53,668 bases of DNA from Acidobacteriota bacterium (GTDB taxonomy: Bacteria; Acidobacteriota; Terriglobia; Bryobacterales; UBA6623). The stretch lies in contig JAQBUE010000010.1 in the NCBI GenBank assembly GCA_027624045.1, positions 1-53,668 on the forward strand. Direction: 5' to 3'. The notes beneath the pieces are model-generated. The model saw only the letters and a program-made list of their open reading frames with translations, did not search any database and had not been told where the DNA came from. A program made the translations under genes and the position numbers. Below, piece by piece: positions 1 through 8,599 of the stretch (position 1 is the stretch's first letter; each line of letters starts with the position of its first letter).

Positions 1-73
1 TCCTCCTCGGAGCCCCAGATTAGGGGACATTTCTATTGGGCGCTCAAGGGGACATTATCATTGGGCTACAACA
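1..73. mobile_element. Probable terminal end of an IS21-like insertion sequence
   Basis: Two near-identical direct repeats lie here: GGGGACATTTCTATTGGG (about 23-40) and GGGGACATTATCATTGGG (about 49-66). Read on the minus strand the segment starts TGTTGTAGCCC and then carries two copies of CCCAAT...AATGTCCCC. IS21-family elements begin with TG and carry multiple direct transposase-binding repeats near each end, often with an AATGTCCCC core, so this looks like an element end whose body lies to the left of the window. No transposase gene is visible and the exact junction (about 70-73) is uncertain. Family assignment is from memory of the repeat style, not from a search. Confidence 0.5.
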
Positions 74-170
74 CAAAACTCCAAGTGGAGTCCGGTACGT
101 CAGAGTCTCACGCGAGCGCAGGGAAACCGTTTCTGACGTTGACTACGCCTAGGGTACGCGGAGAAGCCGC
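74..170. other. Short intergenic stretch between the IS-like end and the SUMF1 gene
   Basis: No gene is visible. A perfect inverted repeat (ACTCCA-AG-TGGAGT, 78-91) sits immediately beyond the inferred element end. It could be a weak hairpin downstream of the minus-strand gene that ends at 171, but there is no T-run to support a terminator. Confidence 0.3.
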
Positions 171-2045
171 CTACTTCCTTGTCAGGGCATGTTCGAGCCA
201 CTCAAGCGCAAGCTCCAGAGCTTCAGGGCTAGGGCTGTGACCTTGGCGGTGGTTGTAGTAGCCGATGTCTTGTGGCCGCTGAAAGAGTTGGTAGACTGAC
301 CGAGCGGCGTTGATGTAATACCAGCTACGGTCGCTATCCGCCGAGTCGCCTCCGATCAACAGATACGGGCGGGGCGCGATGAGGCCCAGCAGCTCATGAT
401 GATCATACGGCTCCTCCCGTTTCTGGATTGCATCACTCAGATACCAATAATCTTCATAGTTCGAAAAGCTCAACCCAATACCGGGCTCTGACGACACGGC
501 CGCGGTGATCCGTTGATCCATTGCGGTTGCGTAGAGGGTCATCTTGCCACCCAAGGAATGGCCGATCATACCGATGTTTCCCGTATCGACATCCGGCAAG
601 GTCGCGATGTAGTCCAACACCCGCTGAGAGTCCCAGACCCACTTCCCGAGGCCCGACCAGTTCGGATGCCGTTCGTAGAGGCTCGCTACAGCCTCGGCGT
701 AGTCCTCGCCGTAGCTCTCGCCAAACCATCGAACCGCTAGAACGACATAGCCCCGTCGAGCCATGTGCAATCCGAACTGCCGGACATGCGATGCAGTGTA
801 GAGCCGTCCACCGAGATTTCGGCCGATCGGCGTGTCGACGTCGTAGTACGGCACGATAACCACCGGAGTCGGGGTGCGAACGGGCGCCTTGGGCCGCATC
901 AGATAGATCTTCTCCCACGAATCCTTTTCTGTTCGCAGGTACATCAGCTTCCCGGTGTAGAAATCTTCCTCGTCTGTTCGAACGAGCCGGGCAAGCGGTT
1001 CGGGCGGGCTGTCGATCGAGGGTGAGCCTAGGACGCGGCGCCACTTAGCGCGAATCGCTTGGCGCACGGTCTTCCACTCCTCGACCGTGTCCACATCGGG
1101 AGGCACGACCGGCGACAGCTCGCCGAGTTTTCCTCGATACTCGGCGGGAACTTGATTGAACTGCGCCAGCCACTCTTCGCGGCCGGCTCTGGTCAGCGAT
1201 CGGAAGTTGGCGGCCGGAATCGTTCGGCACAAGCGGAAACCCGTGTACTTCGATTTGGCGTCCTGTGGACGACCGGTTCGGAAGTCGCGGGCGGCGACGG
1301 CTTTGCTACCGCGGCCCCAGAATCCACTGCGAAACGATCCACCCATCAGCACACGTTCCAGGCCCCGGCCAGGTCCTAGAGGGAACTCCGTCTTGGTTAA
1401 CAGGGCCGAATGGGTGTTGAAGTAATCGTGGGTCCATTCCCAGACATTACCGAGCATCTCGTAGAGGCCGTGGTCATCGGGAGGATAGCTGCCGACGGCG
1501 CGGACGGTCCTCTCTCGCAAATCCGAGCGAAGCCGTTCAATGCTCTTGGTGTTGTCAGACCCCAGATTGGCCAGCTCCGGCCGGTCGCGGGGAATCACGG
1601 AGGACCGAGCGGCGAAGGTCCACTCGGCTTCAGTGGGCAGGCGGTAGCCGTTCTTGCGTACATCGCATTGGTACGTTTCGAGGTTGTAGCAGGGCTCGAA
1701 TTTCTCCCTTTTACTTCTTCGGTTGCAGTACTCGATCGCTTCCACCCAGCTCATGTTGGTCACGGGCAGTTGGGGGCCTTTGGCGGCCGAAGGGTTGTAG
1801 CCCATGACCTCTTCGAACGATTGCTGTGCCACCTCGGTCGCGCCGATCATGAAACCCGCGAGGGTGATCTCTTGCTCGATCGACCGCGCGGAAGCACCTG
1901 GCGCTTGTCCGGGGCGCTCCATCGCAAAGGTGGTTTCGGGGAAGCGCACGAATTCCTTGTCCGCCGATTGCGCAAAGACCGAATGCGCCAAGCAGAGGCT
2001 ACCGAGAAGCCCCCCAAGATTTCGTGAAATAAGGCGGAAGATCAT
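171..2045 (-). CDS. Exported SUMF1/FGE-type domain fused to an alpha/beta-hydrolase
   Basis: A 624-residue protein with an N-terminal signal peptide (cleavage near AQS, residue about 26). Residues about 28-280 form a formylglycine-generating-enzyme/sulfatase-modifying-factor fold, seen in NMSWVEAIEYCNRRS, GYRLPTEAEW, LGNVWEWTHDYF, GGSFRSG and GFRLC. The paired catalytic cysteines of true FGE are not evident, so it is more likely a binding or structural version of the fold. Residues about 340-624 are a dienelactone-hydrolase/acetyl-xylan-esterase-like domain with GHSLGG (Ser near 497), an acidic residue near 567 (GGDSADSDR) and His near 603 (QGHSPS). The start is backed by AAAGGAGACAT directly upstream of the ATG. 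It is the last gene of a minus-strand run. Substrate unknown; a periplasmic esterase is the best guess. Confidence 0.85.
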   Translation of the reverse strand: MIFRLISRNLGGLLGSLCLAHSVFAQSADKEFVRFPETTFAMERPGQAPGASARSIEQEITLAGFMIGATEVAQQSFEEVMGYNPSAAKGPQLPVTNMSWVEAIEYCNRRSKREKFEPCYNLETYQCDVRKNGYRLPTEAEWTFAARSSVIPRDRPELANLGSDNTKSIERLRSDLRERTVRAVGSYPPDDHGLYEMLGNVWEWTHDYFNTHSALLTKTEFPLGPGRGLERVLMGGSFRSGFWGRGSKAVAARDFRTGRPQDAKSKYTGFRLCRTIPAANFRSLTRAGREEWLAQFNQVPAEYRGKLGELSPVVPPDVDTVEEWKTVRQAIRAKWRRVLGSPSIDSPPEPLARLVRTDEEDFYTGKLMYLRTEKDSWEKIYLMRPKAPVRTPTPVVIVPYYDVDTPIGRNLGGRLYTASHVRQFGLHMARRGYVVLAVRWFGESYGEDYAEAVASLYERHPNWSGLGKWVWDSQRVLDYIATLPDVDTGNIGMIGHSLGGKMTLYATAMDQRITAAVSSEPGIGLSFSNYEDYWYLSDAIQKREEPYDHHELLGLIAPRPYLLIGGDSADSDRSWYYINAARSVYQLFQRPQDIGYYNHRQGHSPSPEALELALEWLEHALTRK

Positions 2046-2084
2046 ATGTCTCCTTTCAGTCGGGTACGACTCGGGCCCATATTT

Positions 2085-2957
2085 CTAGGAGAGGCTTGCG
2101 AGCTCAAATCGAAGGTCAGTCCTCGGGATGGCGTGCCACCAGGAGGGGAAGTGGTCCGGTGCGTGTGTGCGAGGAGCTAGCACGCGGGCGCGGAGGGTAA
2201 CCGGCAACGGGTCCTGGTCGAAGGGGTAGGGGTCGATGGCGACTCGGCGTTCGCCGACACGTTGCACATGGAGCGAAACGTGGTCGCCCCAGCTCTTTCG
2301 CGGGATATTGGCGAGAGTGCGCTCCTTGTCGCCGCCGAAGCAGAGGTGCAGCGAGAGGGCGTCGCAGAGTTGCAGCAGCCGCGTGTGTGGCCGCAGGTGC
2401 CAGGGCTCGACGGCCGCCGACCATTGCGGATTGTTCCTGATGCGGTCAGACAGAAGCTCTTGCATCACATGCTGCTCGCCGACGAACTGTTTGGCTTCGT
2501 CCAGTTCGTCGCCCTCGGGAACGGGCCAATCTCCGGGGCCTCCGAAAAGCGGGTGCAGGAATGACGGATCGTTCTCCGCGCCGACGCGCGGCGCGTGAAG
2601 CGAATAGGCGTGCAGGCTGATCAGCAGGGCGACGTAGGGGTGCTCTTCGCGGAAACGGGGGATGCCGCGCCGCCATCTCTCGAAGCCGTCAGATTCTTTG
2701 AGGGAGGTGAGGTTGAGGGGCAGCCCGTCGGCGGGATCGAGCTGTGGGTCGGCTTCCCATTCCCACCAGCCGTTGTCGTGCTCGGCGATGGCCAGGATGG
2801 TTTCGGCGCGCAGGCGTTCGGGCTCGGGGAAGGGGGCGTAGTAGCCGGGGCGAGCGAACTCGCCATTACCCCAGTGGGCGGCCAAGTAGCCGGCAACGGC
2901 GGCATGGTTGGGTTGGGTGATGCACCAGAGTTCGTCGCCGACGGTGAATTTGAGCAT
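2085..2957 (-). CDS. DUF3891 family protein
   Basis: A 290-residue soluble protein without a signal peptide. It has the pattern I associate with DUF3891: an N-terminal CITQPNHAAVAGYLAAHWGNG segment, then AIAEHDNGWWEWEADP, and later PHTRLLQLCDALSLHLCFGG. The conserved histidines (QPNH, AEHDNGW, LHAYSLHAPR) suggest a helical, possibly HD-like metal-binding fold, but no function is established and the family name is from memory. A GGAGAAGAAGGC ribosome site precedes the ATG. It lies 37 bp after the xylose isomerase gene and 39 bp before the SUMF1 fusion, so the three are probably co-transcribed. Confidence 0.75.
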   Translation of the reverse strand: MLKFTVGDELWCITQPNHAAVAGYLAAHWGNGEFARPGYYAPFPEPERLRAETILAIAEHDNGWWEWEADPQLDPADGLPLNLTSLKESDGFERWRRGIPRFREEHPYVALLISLHAYSLHAPRVGAENDPSFLHPLFGGPGDWPVPEGDELDEAKQFVGEQHVMQELLSDRIRNNPQWSAAVEPWHLRPHTRLLQLCDALSLHLCFGGDKERTLANIPRKSWGDHVSLHVQRVGERRVAIDPYPFDQDPLPVTLRARVLAPRTHAPDHFPSWWHAIPRTDLRFELASLS

Positions 2958-2994
2958 GCCTTCTTCTCCAGGCTTCGGGGCTTCGATCCGCTTT

Positions 2995-4230
2995 CTATCC
3001 GAAAATACGGCCCTTGTGCTGCCCGATGAGGATCTGGAAAAGCCTATGCGCGATCAGTTCGTGGAGGCTCAGCAGTTCGCGGTTGGCCGCGAAGATGTCG
3101 TCGGCGCTGTCCGCGCCGGACGCACCACCGCCGGCCTTGAGCGCGTCGGTGGCTTGTTTGATGACGGGGTCGTCGATGGCTTCGCCGGCGATCTCCCAAA
3201 GCGTGATGAAGCGGTCGACGGCGGTTGGGAAACTGATCTTGAAGACGCCGTGGTTGCTGGTGGTGCGGGGCGGCTTGAAGTCGAGATTGAAGGGGCCCTC
3301 GTAGTTGTGTGAGCGCAGCAGGATGAGCACGTTCAGCCAATCCAGCGGATTGACGAGCCCGACGCCGAGGTCAACGTCATGCTTCAGCGGATAGCCGTCG
3401 TTGATATCGAAATGCCAAAGTTTGCCGCAAAGCATAGCGCGGGCCAGTGCGGCGCGGCAGGCGGCGCCCCACATCAGCTCGTGCAGGTATTCGGGGTTGA
3501 GGCCGACCATCTCCGGGTGGGTAAGCAGGCCGCTGCTAATGAAGGCCAGCATGGCGTCGGACGTAGGCAGGATGATCTGGCTGACAGGTTCGAAGGGCTT
3601 GGCTTCGAGGCAATGTTTCAAGGTGTCGCGGCCTCGCTCTTTGGCGACGATAATGTCGCGCTCGCAAGCGGCGTTGATGCCGTCGGCGAACCAGCGCAGC
3701 GTTTGTGTCTCGTCGATCGCACCTTGAATCATGTAGCCGAGAGTGCCGGGCCAGTAGACGGCGAAGTTCGCACCGAGTTCATGGCCGATATCGACGACGT
3801 TCGAGAGACGGCGGGCGGAGTATTCGCGGACTTCGGGAGCTTCGGCGGCGGAACTCGCGGCGAAGACGGGGTGGTGGAAGGTCTCGCAGGTGACCATCGA
3901 GCAGCGGACGCCGTTTGATTTGAGGGCCGCGCCGATGCGCGCAACGATCTCGGTCTGGCGGTCGGTCATCAAATCATTGGTGGGGATGACATCGGTGTCA
4001 TGAGTCGCCCAGCAAGGGATACCGATTTCGCCTAGGGCGCGGATTACCTCTTCGAACGGGACCGGCTCACGGGTCGGCGCGTGGAAGAGAGCATGACCCT
4101 CGTAGGCGTAGGCCCATTGAGGCCCGGAGATAAAGTATTTGCGCCGGACATCGGGCGAATAGCTGCCGCCGGAAAGTTCGCTGAGGCGGTCGACGAGGGG
4201 GATCTGTTGGTCGCGGGCGATGGGCATCAC
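2995..4230 (-). CDS. xylA: Xylose isomerase (class I-like)
   Basis: A 411-residue TIM-barrel enzyme that should interconvert D-xylose and D-xylulose (or a related aldose/ketose pair). All hallmark residues of actinobacterial xylose isomerase can be aligned: H77 (ATHDTD), E209 and K211 (CLEAKPFEP), E247 and H250 (NPEYLHE), D275 (LWHFDINDG), D285 and D287 (KHDVDL) and D317 (YEGPFNLDFKPPRT). They correspond to the catalytic His and the two-metal site. It is slightly longer than the usual 385-395 residues. The start is either GTG 4230 or the adjacent ATG 4227, neither with a strong ribosome site. No xylulokinase or transporter lies nearby, so the in vivo sugar is open. Confidence 0.88.
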   Translation of the reverse strand: MMPIARDQQIPLVDRLSELSGGSYSPDVRRKYFISGPQWAYAYEGHALFHAPTREPVPFEEVIRALGEIGIPCWATHDTDVIPTNDLMTDRQTEIVARIGAALKSNGVRCSMVTCETFHHPVFAASSAAEAPEVREYSARRLSNVVDIGHELGANFAVYWPGTLGYMIQGAIDETQTLRWFADGINAACERDIIVAKERGRDTLKHCLEAKPFEPVSQIILPTSDAMLAFISSGLLTHPEMVGLNPEYLHELMWGAACRAALARAMLCGKLWHFDINDGYPLKHDVDLGVGLVNPLDWLNVLILLRSHNYEGPFNLDFKPPRTTSNHGVFKISFPTAVDRFITLWEIAGEAIDDPVIKQATDALKAGGGASGADSADDIFAANRELLSLHELIAHRLFQILIGQHKGRIFG

Positions 4231-4308
4231 CCATCAAGTAAAACTCTCCCGAGGGGCGAGCGTCAAGATGCCGAGATAAAAATGACCGGCGTTTTGGGAT
4301 GGGCCGGG

Positions 4309-4794
4309 CTACTGGGCGGCGGCGGCGGCGACGGTGACGTCAGTGGATGTCGGCGGGAAGCAGGCTTTGCTGTTGCAAGCCTGGTAACGAAGCCGGCCCT
4401 TGAGTTCAGTCAGCGCCGGTACCTTGTCGGGGACGGCGAAGCGCGACACAATTACGATCTTGTTGGAGTAGACCGAGACCGGTTGTGACGAAAACAAATA
4501 GTTGACCAACTCGGGTTCGGGGTAGTCGGTTTCTTTCAGATCAAGCCCCGAGGGCTCCCAGGTCAGCGCGGTGGGAATCAGATACTCGTCGGCGGGTCGG
4601 CTTGAGTTGATGTGATAAGCGGGCCGGATCTGAATCGTGACGGGAACGTCCACGATTTCGCCCGGCTTCAGTTTGACAACCGGGCTGGGCAGAACCGTCG
4701 CGGCGCGAAGACCGCTAGAGAAACTTTGGGCCCCGGATACACTCACGGCGCCGGCCAGCAAGGCCGCCGCGAATAATCTAGAGCAGACCTTCAA
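4309..4794 (-). CDS. Stand-alone DsbD-alpha (DsbD N-terminal) domain protein, secreted
   Basis: A 161-residue protein with a signal peptide (cleavage near SGAQ, residue about 21) and a single immunoglobulin-like DsbD N-terminal domain. Typical features are VTIQIRPAYHINSSRPADEYLIPT and RYQACNSKACFPP, with the redox cysteine pair at C140 and C145. In DsbD this domain passes electrons from the membrane to periplasmic thioredoxin-like partners. Here the transmembrane beta and C-terminal gamma domains are absent. Its start overlaps the end of the upstream TlpA gene by 17 bp, so the two are probably translationally coupled and act on the same periplasmic disulfides. The membrane electron donor is not in the window. 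Confidence 0.82.
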   Translation of the reverse strand: MKVCSRLFAAALLAGAVSVSGAQSFSSGLRAATVLPSPVVKLKPGEIVDVPVTIQIRPAYHINSSRPADEYLIPTALTWEPSGLDLKETDYPEPELVNYLFSSQPVSVYSNKIVIVSRFAVPDKVPALTELKGRLRYQACNSKACFPPTSTDVTVAAAAAQ

Positions 4795-5314
4795 TGTCTT
4801 CCTCGTACTCGCCGCGGCCGACCAGACCCATATGCGAGATCACGATCTGTCCTTCTTTATTGATGATAAAGGTCGTCGGGAGAGCGGCGATGCCGCCATA
4901 CTGATCGGCCATCTCATTGCTGCCGACGACGACGGGAAAATTCAGCTCAAATCTGTCGGTGAACGGCCGCACGACTTCCCAGCCTTCATCATCAAGAGAA
5001 ACTGCGATTACGGAGAAGCCCCGGTCCTTATATTTGCGCTGGAAATCAACGAACCAGGGCATCTCGATCTTGCAGGGGCCGCACCAGGTGGCCCAGAAAT
5101 TGAGCAGGACCACTTTGCCTTTGTAGTCGGAGAGCTTGACGTCGCGGCCTTCCGCATCTTTCAACGTGAAGTCCGCCGCCGGCTTGGGCAGTTCGCTCGT
5201 TGCCGCTTGCACGGTATTGTCTTCGCTGATCGTGGCGCTTTCCCGCGCGCAGGACGCCAGAGCCAGCAGGACCCCGAAGCACACGAGTAAAGGCATTTTC
5301 ATCCGTCGGAACAT
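4778..5314 (-). CDS. TlpA/ResA-like thioredoxin lipoprotein
   Basis: A 178-residue membrane-anchored thiol:disulfide oxidoreductase. The N-terminus has a lipobox (LASC, Cys22), followed by an AhpC/TSA-Redoxin thioredoxin fold with WATWCGPC (C78, C81) and the cis-proline loop ALPTTFI. TlpA/ResA proteins reduce periplasmic disulfides, for example in cytochrome c maturation. It overlaps the DsbD-alpha gene by 17 bp, suggesting the pair works as donor and acceptor. An upstream ATG cluster (MFRRMKM) makes the exact start uncertain by six residues, without effect on the lipobox. Confidence 0.87.
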   Translation of the reverse strand: MFRRMKMPLLVCFGVLLALASCARESATISEDNTVQAATSELPKPAADFTLKDAEGRDVKLSDYKGKVVLLNFWATWCGPCKIEMPWFVDFQRKYKDRGFSVIAVSLDDEGWEVVRPFTDRFELNFPVVVGSNEMADQYGGIAALPTTFIINKEGQIVISHMGLVGRGEYEEDIEGLL

Positions 5315-5394
5315 GAAAGATCTCCCTGCCAGCTAACCCGATTATAGCGTCCTCACCGTGCCGGCCCTGGATTTCAGCGGACCCGGATAACGCT

Positions 5395-6795
5395 CTATTC
5401 TGTTCCTTCGCTCGCCGCCGGTTTTGAGTTCCGGTCGGCGGATTCCACTAATTCCACTCGCACGCCGAGTCGGCCCCGATGCAGCCGGACATTCAACTCG
5501 TCGCCGCTTCGGGTCTGCTCGGCCATTCGGATCACTGAGCCATCAGCGGCCTGCACGATGGCGTAGCCGCGATCGAGAATCGAAAGCGGGCTGAGGTTCG
5601 CCAACTGCTTGCGCAGGGACTCCAGGCGCGTCCGGCCGCGTTCCAGGCGCAGAGCAACGAGCGGTGCCAAGCGCCCGGCCGCGCGATCGAGGCGAGCGCG
5701 GCGGCGCGCCAGCCCCACCCGCAGGTCGAGATGTTTGAGACGGTCTTGCCGCTGGCGCAGTTTCCGTTCCGCGTCCCGCAAACGCGTTACAACGGAGCCT
5801 CGGAGCGAGAACGTCAACTCGTCAACCTGCTGCGAGCGTGAGGCAATCGCGTGGCGCACCAGTCCGCCGGCGCGTTCAACGCGGCTGCCGAGAGCATCGC
5901 GTCCGGCGGTGGCGAACTTGTAGCGGATAGCGCGGGTGAGGCGCATCCGCAGGTCCCCGACGGCTTCGACAAACTCCTCTTTCTTGCGAACGACCAGTTC
6001 CGCCGCCGCCGAGGGAGTGGGAGCGCGCAAGTCGGCGACGAAATCGGCAATCGTGAAGTCGGTTTGGTGTCCAACGGCGGAAATGACCGGGATATCGCAC
6101 TCGGCGATGGCGCGGGCGACGATCTCTTCGTTGAACGCCCAGAGGTCTTCGAGCGACCCGCCGCCGCGCCCTACGATCACGACGTCGACGGTCTTGGAAT
6201 CACTGAAATAGCGCACACCGGCGGCGATCTGTTTGGCCGCCCCATCCCCCTGCACCTGCGCGGGATAGAGCAGGATGTGGAGTCCGTCGAAGCGCCGCTC
6301 CAGGATGCGAAGCATGTCGGCGATGGCGGCTCCGGTGGGGGAGGTGACGATGCCGATGCGCCGCGGCAGGGTTGGCAGGGGCCGCTTACGCTCGTCGTCG
6401 AACAAACCCTCGGAGGCAAGCTGTTTCTTGAGCTGCTCGAAGGCGAGTTGCAGCGCGCCGAAGCCTTGTGGTTCCAGGAGATCGACGTAGAGCTGATATT
6501 CGCCGCGCGCCTCGTAGACGCTGATACGGCCCCTGGCGATGACGGCCAAGCCGTTCTGGGGCTTGATCTTCAGGTACAGCGCGTTCTGGCGGAAGCAGAC
6601 CGCTTTGAGCTGAGCGTCGCGGTCTTTTAACGTGAAATAGTAGTGTCCGCTGGGTGCAGCGCGGACATTCGATATTTCCCCCGTGATCCAGATGTCGCTA
6701 AAGCCTGCTTCCAGTAACGAGCGGATCTCGCCCGTTACCTCGGCCACCGAGTAGACGCGCCGTTGTGGCGCTAGGTTGAGGCCGAGCTGTTCCAT
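5395..6795 (-). CDS. xseA: Exodeoxyribonuclease VII large subunit
   Basis: A 466-residue cytoplasmic nuclease subunit. It has an N-terminal OB fold (residues about 10-110: VTGEIRSLLEAGFSDIWITGEISN, SGHYYFTLKD), then the catalytic domain with IGIVTSPTGAAIADML, VVIVGRGGGSLEDLWAFN and ISAVGHQTDFTIADFVADLRAPTPSAAAE, then a long helical region. The C-terminal SPLSILDRGYAIV motif is also present. With XseB it degrades single-stranded DNA to oligonucleotides. The small-subunit gene xseB, often adjacent, is not visible here. It ends 80 bp before the TlpA gene start and begins 25 bp after the phosphodiesterase gene. Confidence 0.95.
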   Translation of the reverse strand: MEQLGLNLAPQRRVYSVAEVTGEIRSLLEAGFSDIWITGEISNVRAAPSGHYYFTLKDRDAQLKAVCFRQNALYLKIKPQNGLAVIARGRISVYEARGEYQLYVDLLEPQGFGALQLAFEQLKKQLASEGLFDDERKRPLPTLPRRIGIVTSPTGAAIADMLRILERRFDGLHILLYPAQVQGDGAAKQIAAGVRYFSDSKTVDVVIVGRGGGSLEDLWAFNEEIVARAIAECDIPVISAVGHQTDFTIADFVADLRAPTPSAAAELVVRKKEEFVEAVGDLRMRLTRAIRYKFATAGRDALGSRVERAGGLVRHAIASRSQQVDELTFSLRGSVVTRLRDAERKLRQRQDRLKHLDLRVGLARRRARLDRAAGRLAPLVALRLERGRTRLESLRKQLANLSPLSILDRGYAIVQAADGSVIRMAEQTRSGDELNVRLHRGRLGVRVELVESADRNSKPAASEGTE

Positions 6796-6819
6796 ATGGA
6801 TGATTGCTGCGTACGATCG

Positions 6820-8382
6820 TTACGGACGATCCCCGACGATAGCATTTTGCGCCGAGACGTTCGGTGCCGCCCGATGGCGTGGCAGAAGGGCGACGAGCGC
6901 CGCGCTGACGGCGACGGCGGCGATCTGGAGCAGGTCAAGCGCCGCCTTCAGGTTGAGGTTCAGGTCAGGCATGGCGTCCGTCATGAAGAGGCCTGACTGA
7001 TAGTGGAGCCAGGCGACTTGCATCGTGCTGATGGAAATAATGCCCAGCGCCAGATGGGCGGTGCTAGTGGCTTCAGGCGCCCGGCGCCGCAGGGTCACAG
7101 CAACCGCCAGGAACGCGACGCTCGCCGCCAGCAGGTTCTTGCCGAGAAATAGCGGGAGGAACTCCTCGCGGTTGATGACGCTCAATGAGTAGCCGAGGCC
7201 CAGAGCGGCGAACAGCAGGTAGTAGAGTCCCAAATAGGCGGCAACGGCGATGAGCAGCGCGAGCCTGTTCCGGCTGCGTGAGTAGGTGAACCCCGCGGCA
7301 ACCATTGCGAGCAGTAGAACCGCGAGCGCCGGCAAAGCGCGTTCCGGACGTCTCCAATCGGGACTAGGGCGGCCTTGCGGCAGGATCTCGGCGAGTGCTT
7401 GCTGCTGAGCCTGAAAACGCGCCTTCGCTGAGCGGGCTTGCTCGGCGGTCAGGTCTAAGGCGTCCCAAAGGACATTGCCCTGGCTTGTCCCCGGCAACGG
7501 CAGCCCCAGCAGGATGGCCAGGGTCGGCGCGACGTCGACGGCCGGGGCCCGCCAGCCATCGCTGTTCCGAATTCCCTTGCTGGCAAAGACCAGCGGCACT
7601 TCGATGGCTTCGGGCTCCGAGCCTCCGTGGCCGCCGCCCGCGCGGTGCTGGATGTGGCCGTGGTCCGAGACGATGGCAAAGACGGTGCGGCCGTTGTCGA
7701 GGGCGCGGACGAGTGAGCCGAGGCAGCGGTCCACTGCTTGAGCTACGTGGTGGTAGGCTTCCGACTCACCGCCGAAATCGTGGCCAGCGGCATCAGCGGC
7801 GGCCACTCCGACGGCGAGGAAGCCGCTTTCGTAGCGCGCCAGGAACTGCTCAGAGTCGCGGCAGTTATCCTCTTGCCACATCGCCATGGCCTCGGGAGTA
7901 GCGTTGTGCGAGAGGCTCTTCGTTTGGAATAGCAAGTGGCCTTCGAGGTACTCGCCGAAGGCTCGGCCCCACAACGATGACCCGGCGGCGGCGAGGGGCA
8001 TTCCGGTACTGGCGGCCAGTGAAAACAGTGAGTCGACCGGCGGCGGCTCATAGCGGCCGTTGTTCGTGACGCCATTGACTTCGGGCCAAGCTCCGGTCAC
8101 AAGCACAGCCCGGTTGGGATTCGAGAGCGAAGGCAGAGCCGCTTGCACGGTGCCTGATGATCCGCGCTGGGCCAGCGCTTGTAGCTCCCTCATGCGGCTG
8201 GAAGCGTCGAGGCGAACGCCATCGAGCACGATGAGGACCGCTCGTTCGGCGACGGGATCGCCCCCGGGCCGGCCGCGCTGCTTCTGATACGGACTCTGGT
8301 AGCCGGTCACGCTGCTCCACGTCGAATGTGCTGTCCAAAGGGCGATGGCGGCAACAGCCAGTAATCCAAGAGTCCGCAACAT
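6820..8382 (-). CDS. Type I phosphodiesterase/alkaline-phosphatase-superfamily protein with multi-pass C-terminal membrane domain
   Basis: About 520 residues starting MLRTLGLLAVAAIALW, a signal anchor; the frame stays open 78 bp further upstream but that extension lacks a hydrophobic start. The catalytic domain (residues about 40-330) shows the metal ligands of the superfamily: VLIVLDGVRLD, LPSLSNPNRAVLVTG, DAAGHDFGG, AIVSDHGH and GGHGG. The nucleophile position appears to be Ser rather than the usual Thr, and PNH of the family reads PNR. The last 160-170 residues contain about five hydrophobic helices, so the active domain faces the periplasm. It could be a phospho-transferase on lipid or glycan head groups or a plain phosphodiesterase. 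It lies 25 bp upstream of xseA, in divergent orientation to the kinase gene at 8600. Confidence 0.8.
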   Translation of the reverse strand: MLRTLGLLAVAAIALWTAHSTWSSVTGYQSPYQKQRGRPGGDPVAERAVLIVLDGVRLDASSRMRELQALAQRGSSGTVQAALPSLSNPNRAVLVTGAWPEVNGVTNNGRYEPPPVDSLFSLAASTGMPLAAAGSSLWGRAFGEYLEGHLLFQTKSLSHNATPEAMAMWQEDNCRDSEQFLARYESGFLAVGVAAADAAGHDFGGESEAYHHVAQAVDRCLGSLVRALDNGRTVFAIVSDHGHIQHRAGGGHGGSEPEAIEVPLVFASKGIRNSDGWRAPAVDVAPTLAILLGLPLPGTSQGNVLWDALDLTAEQARSAKARFQAQQQALAEILPQGRPSPDWRRPERALPALAVLLLAMVAAGFTYSRSRNRLALLIAVAAYLGLYYLLFAALGLGYSLSVINREEFLPLFLGKNLLAASVAFLAVAVTLRRRAPEATSTAHLALGIISISTMQVAWLHYQSGLFMTDAMPDLNLNLKAALDLLQIAAVAVSAALVALLPRHRAAPNVSAQNAIVGDRP

Positions 8383-8599
8383 GCAGGGCTTATTGATTCT
8401 AGCCCGGGGTTCTCGACTGGATCGGGCGAGACCCGGAGCAGCCCGGAAAACCGGAGGCAAGCAGGCTGGGCGAAGCTGTGAAATAATCTATGGTTTGTCT
8501 GCGCTCGTCCCGCGATGGGCGGCGCGCTCGGAAATTTTGTCCTCGGCGACGATTCCGCGCTGAGACGCGTGGTACTAGACCGCCGCAGGCGTTTGTTGA

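Noticed and set aside
3379-3918. Plus-strand frame opposite the xylose isomerase gene
   Set aside because: The minus-strand gene aligns through all catalytic residues; this frame shows no family features.
5851-6630. Long plus-strand frame of 259 codons
   Set aside because: It lies fully opposite xseA, which has complete family motifs; it is a high-GC shadow frame.
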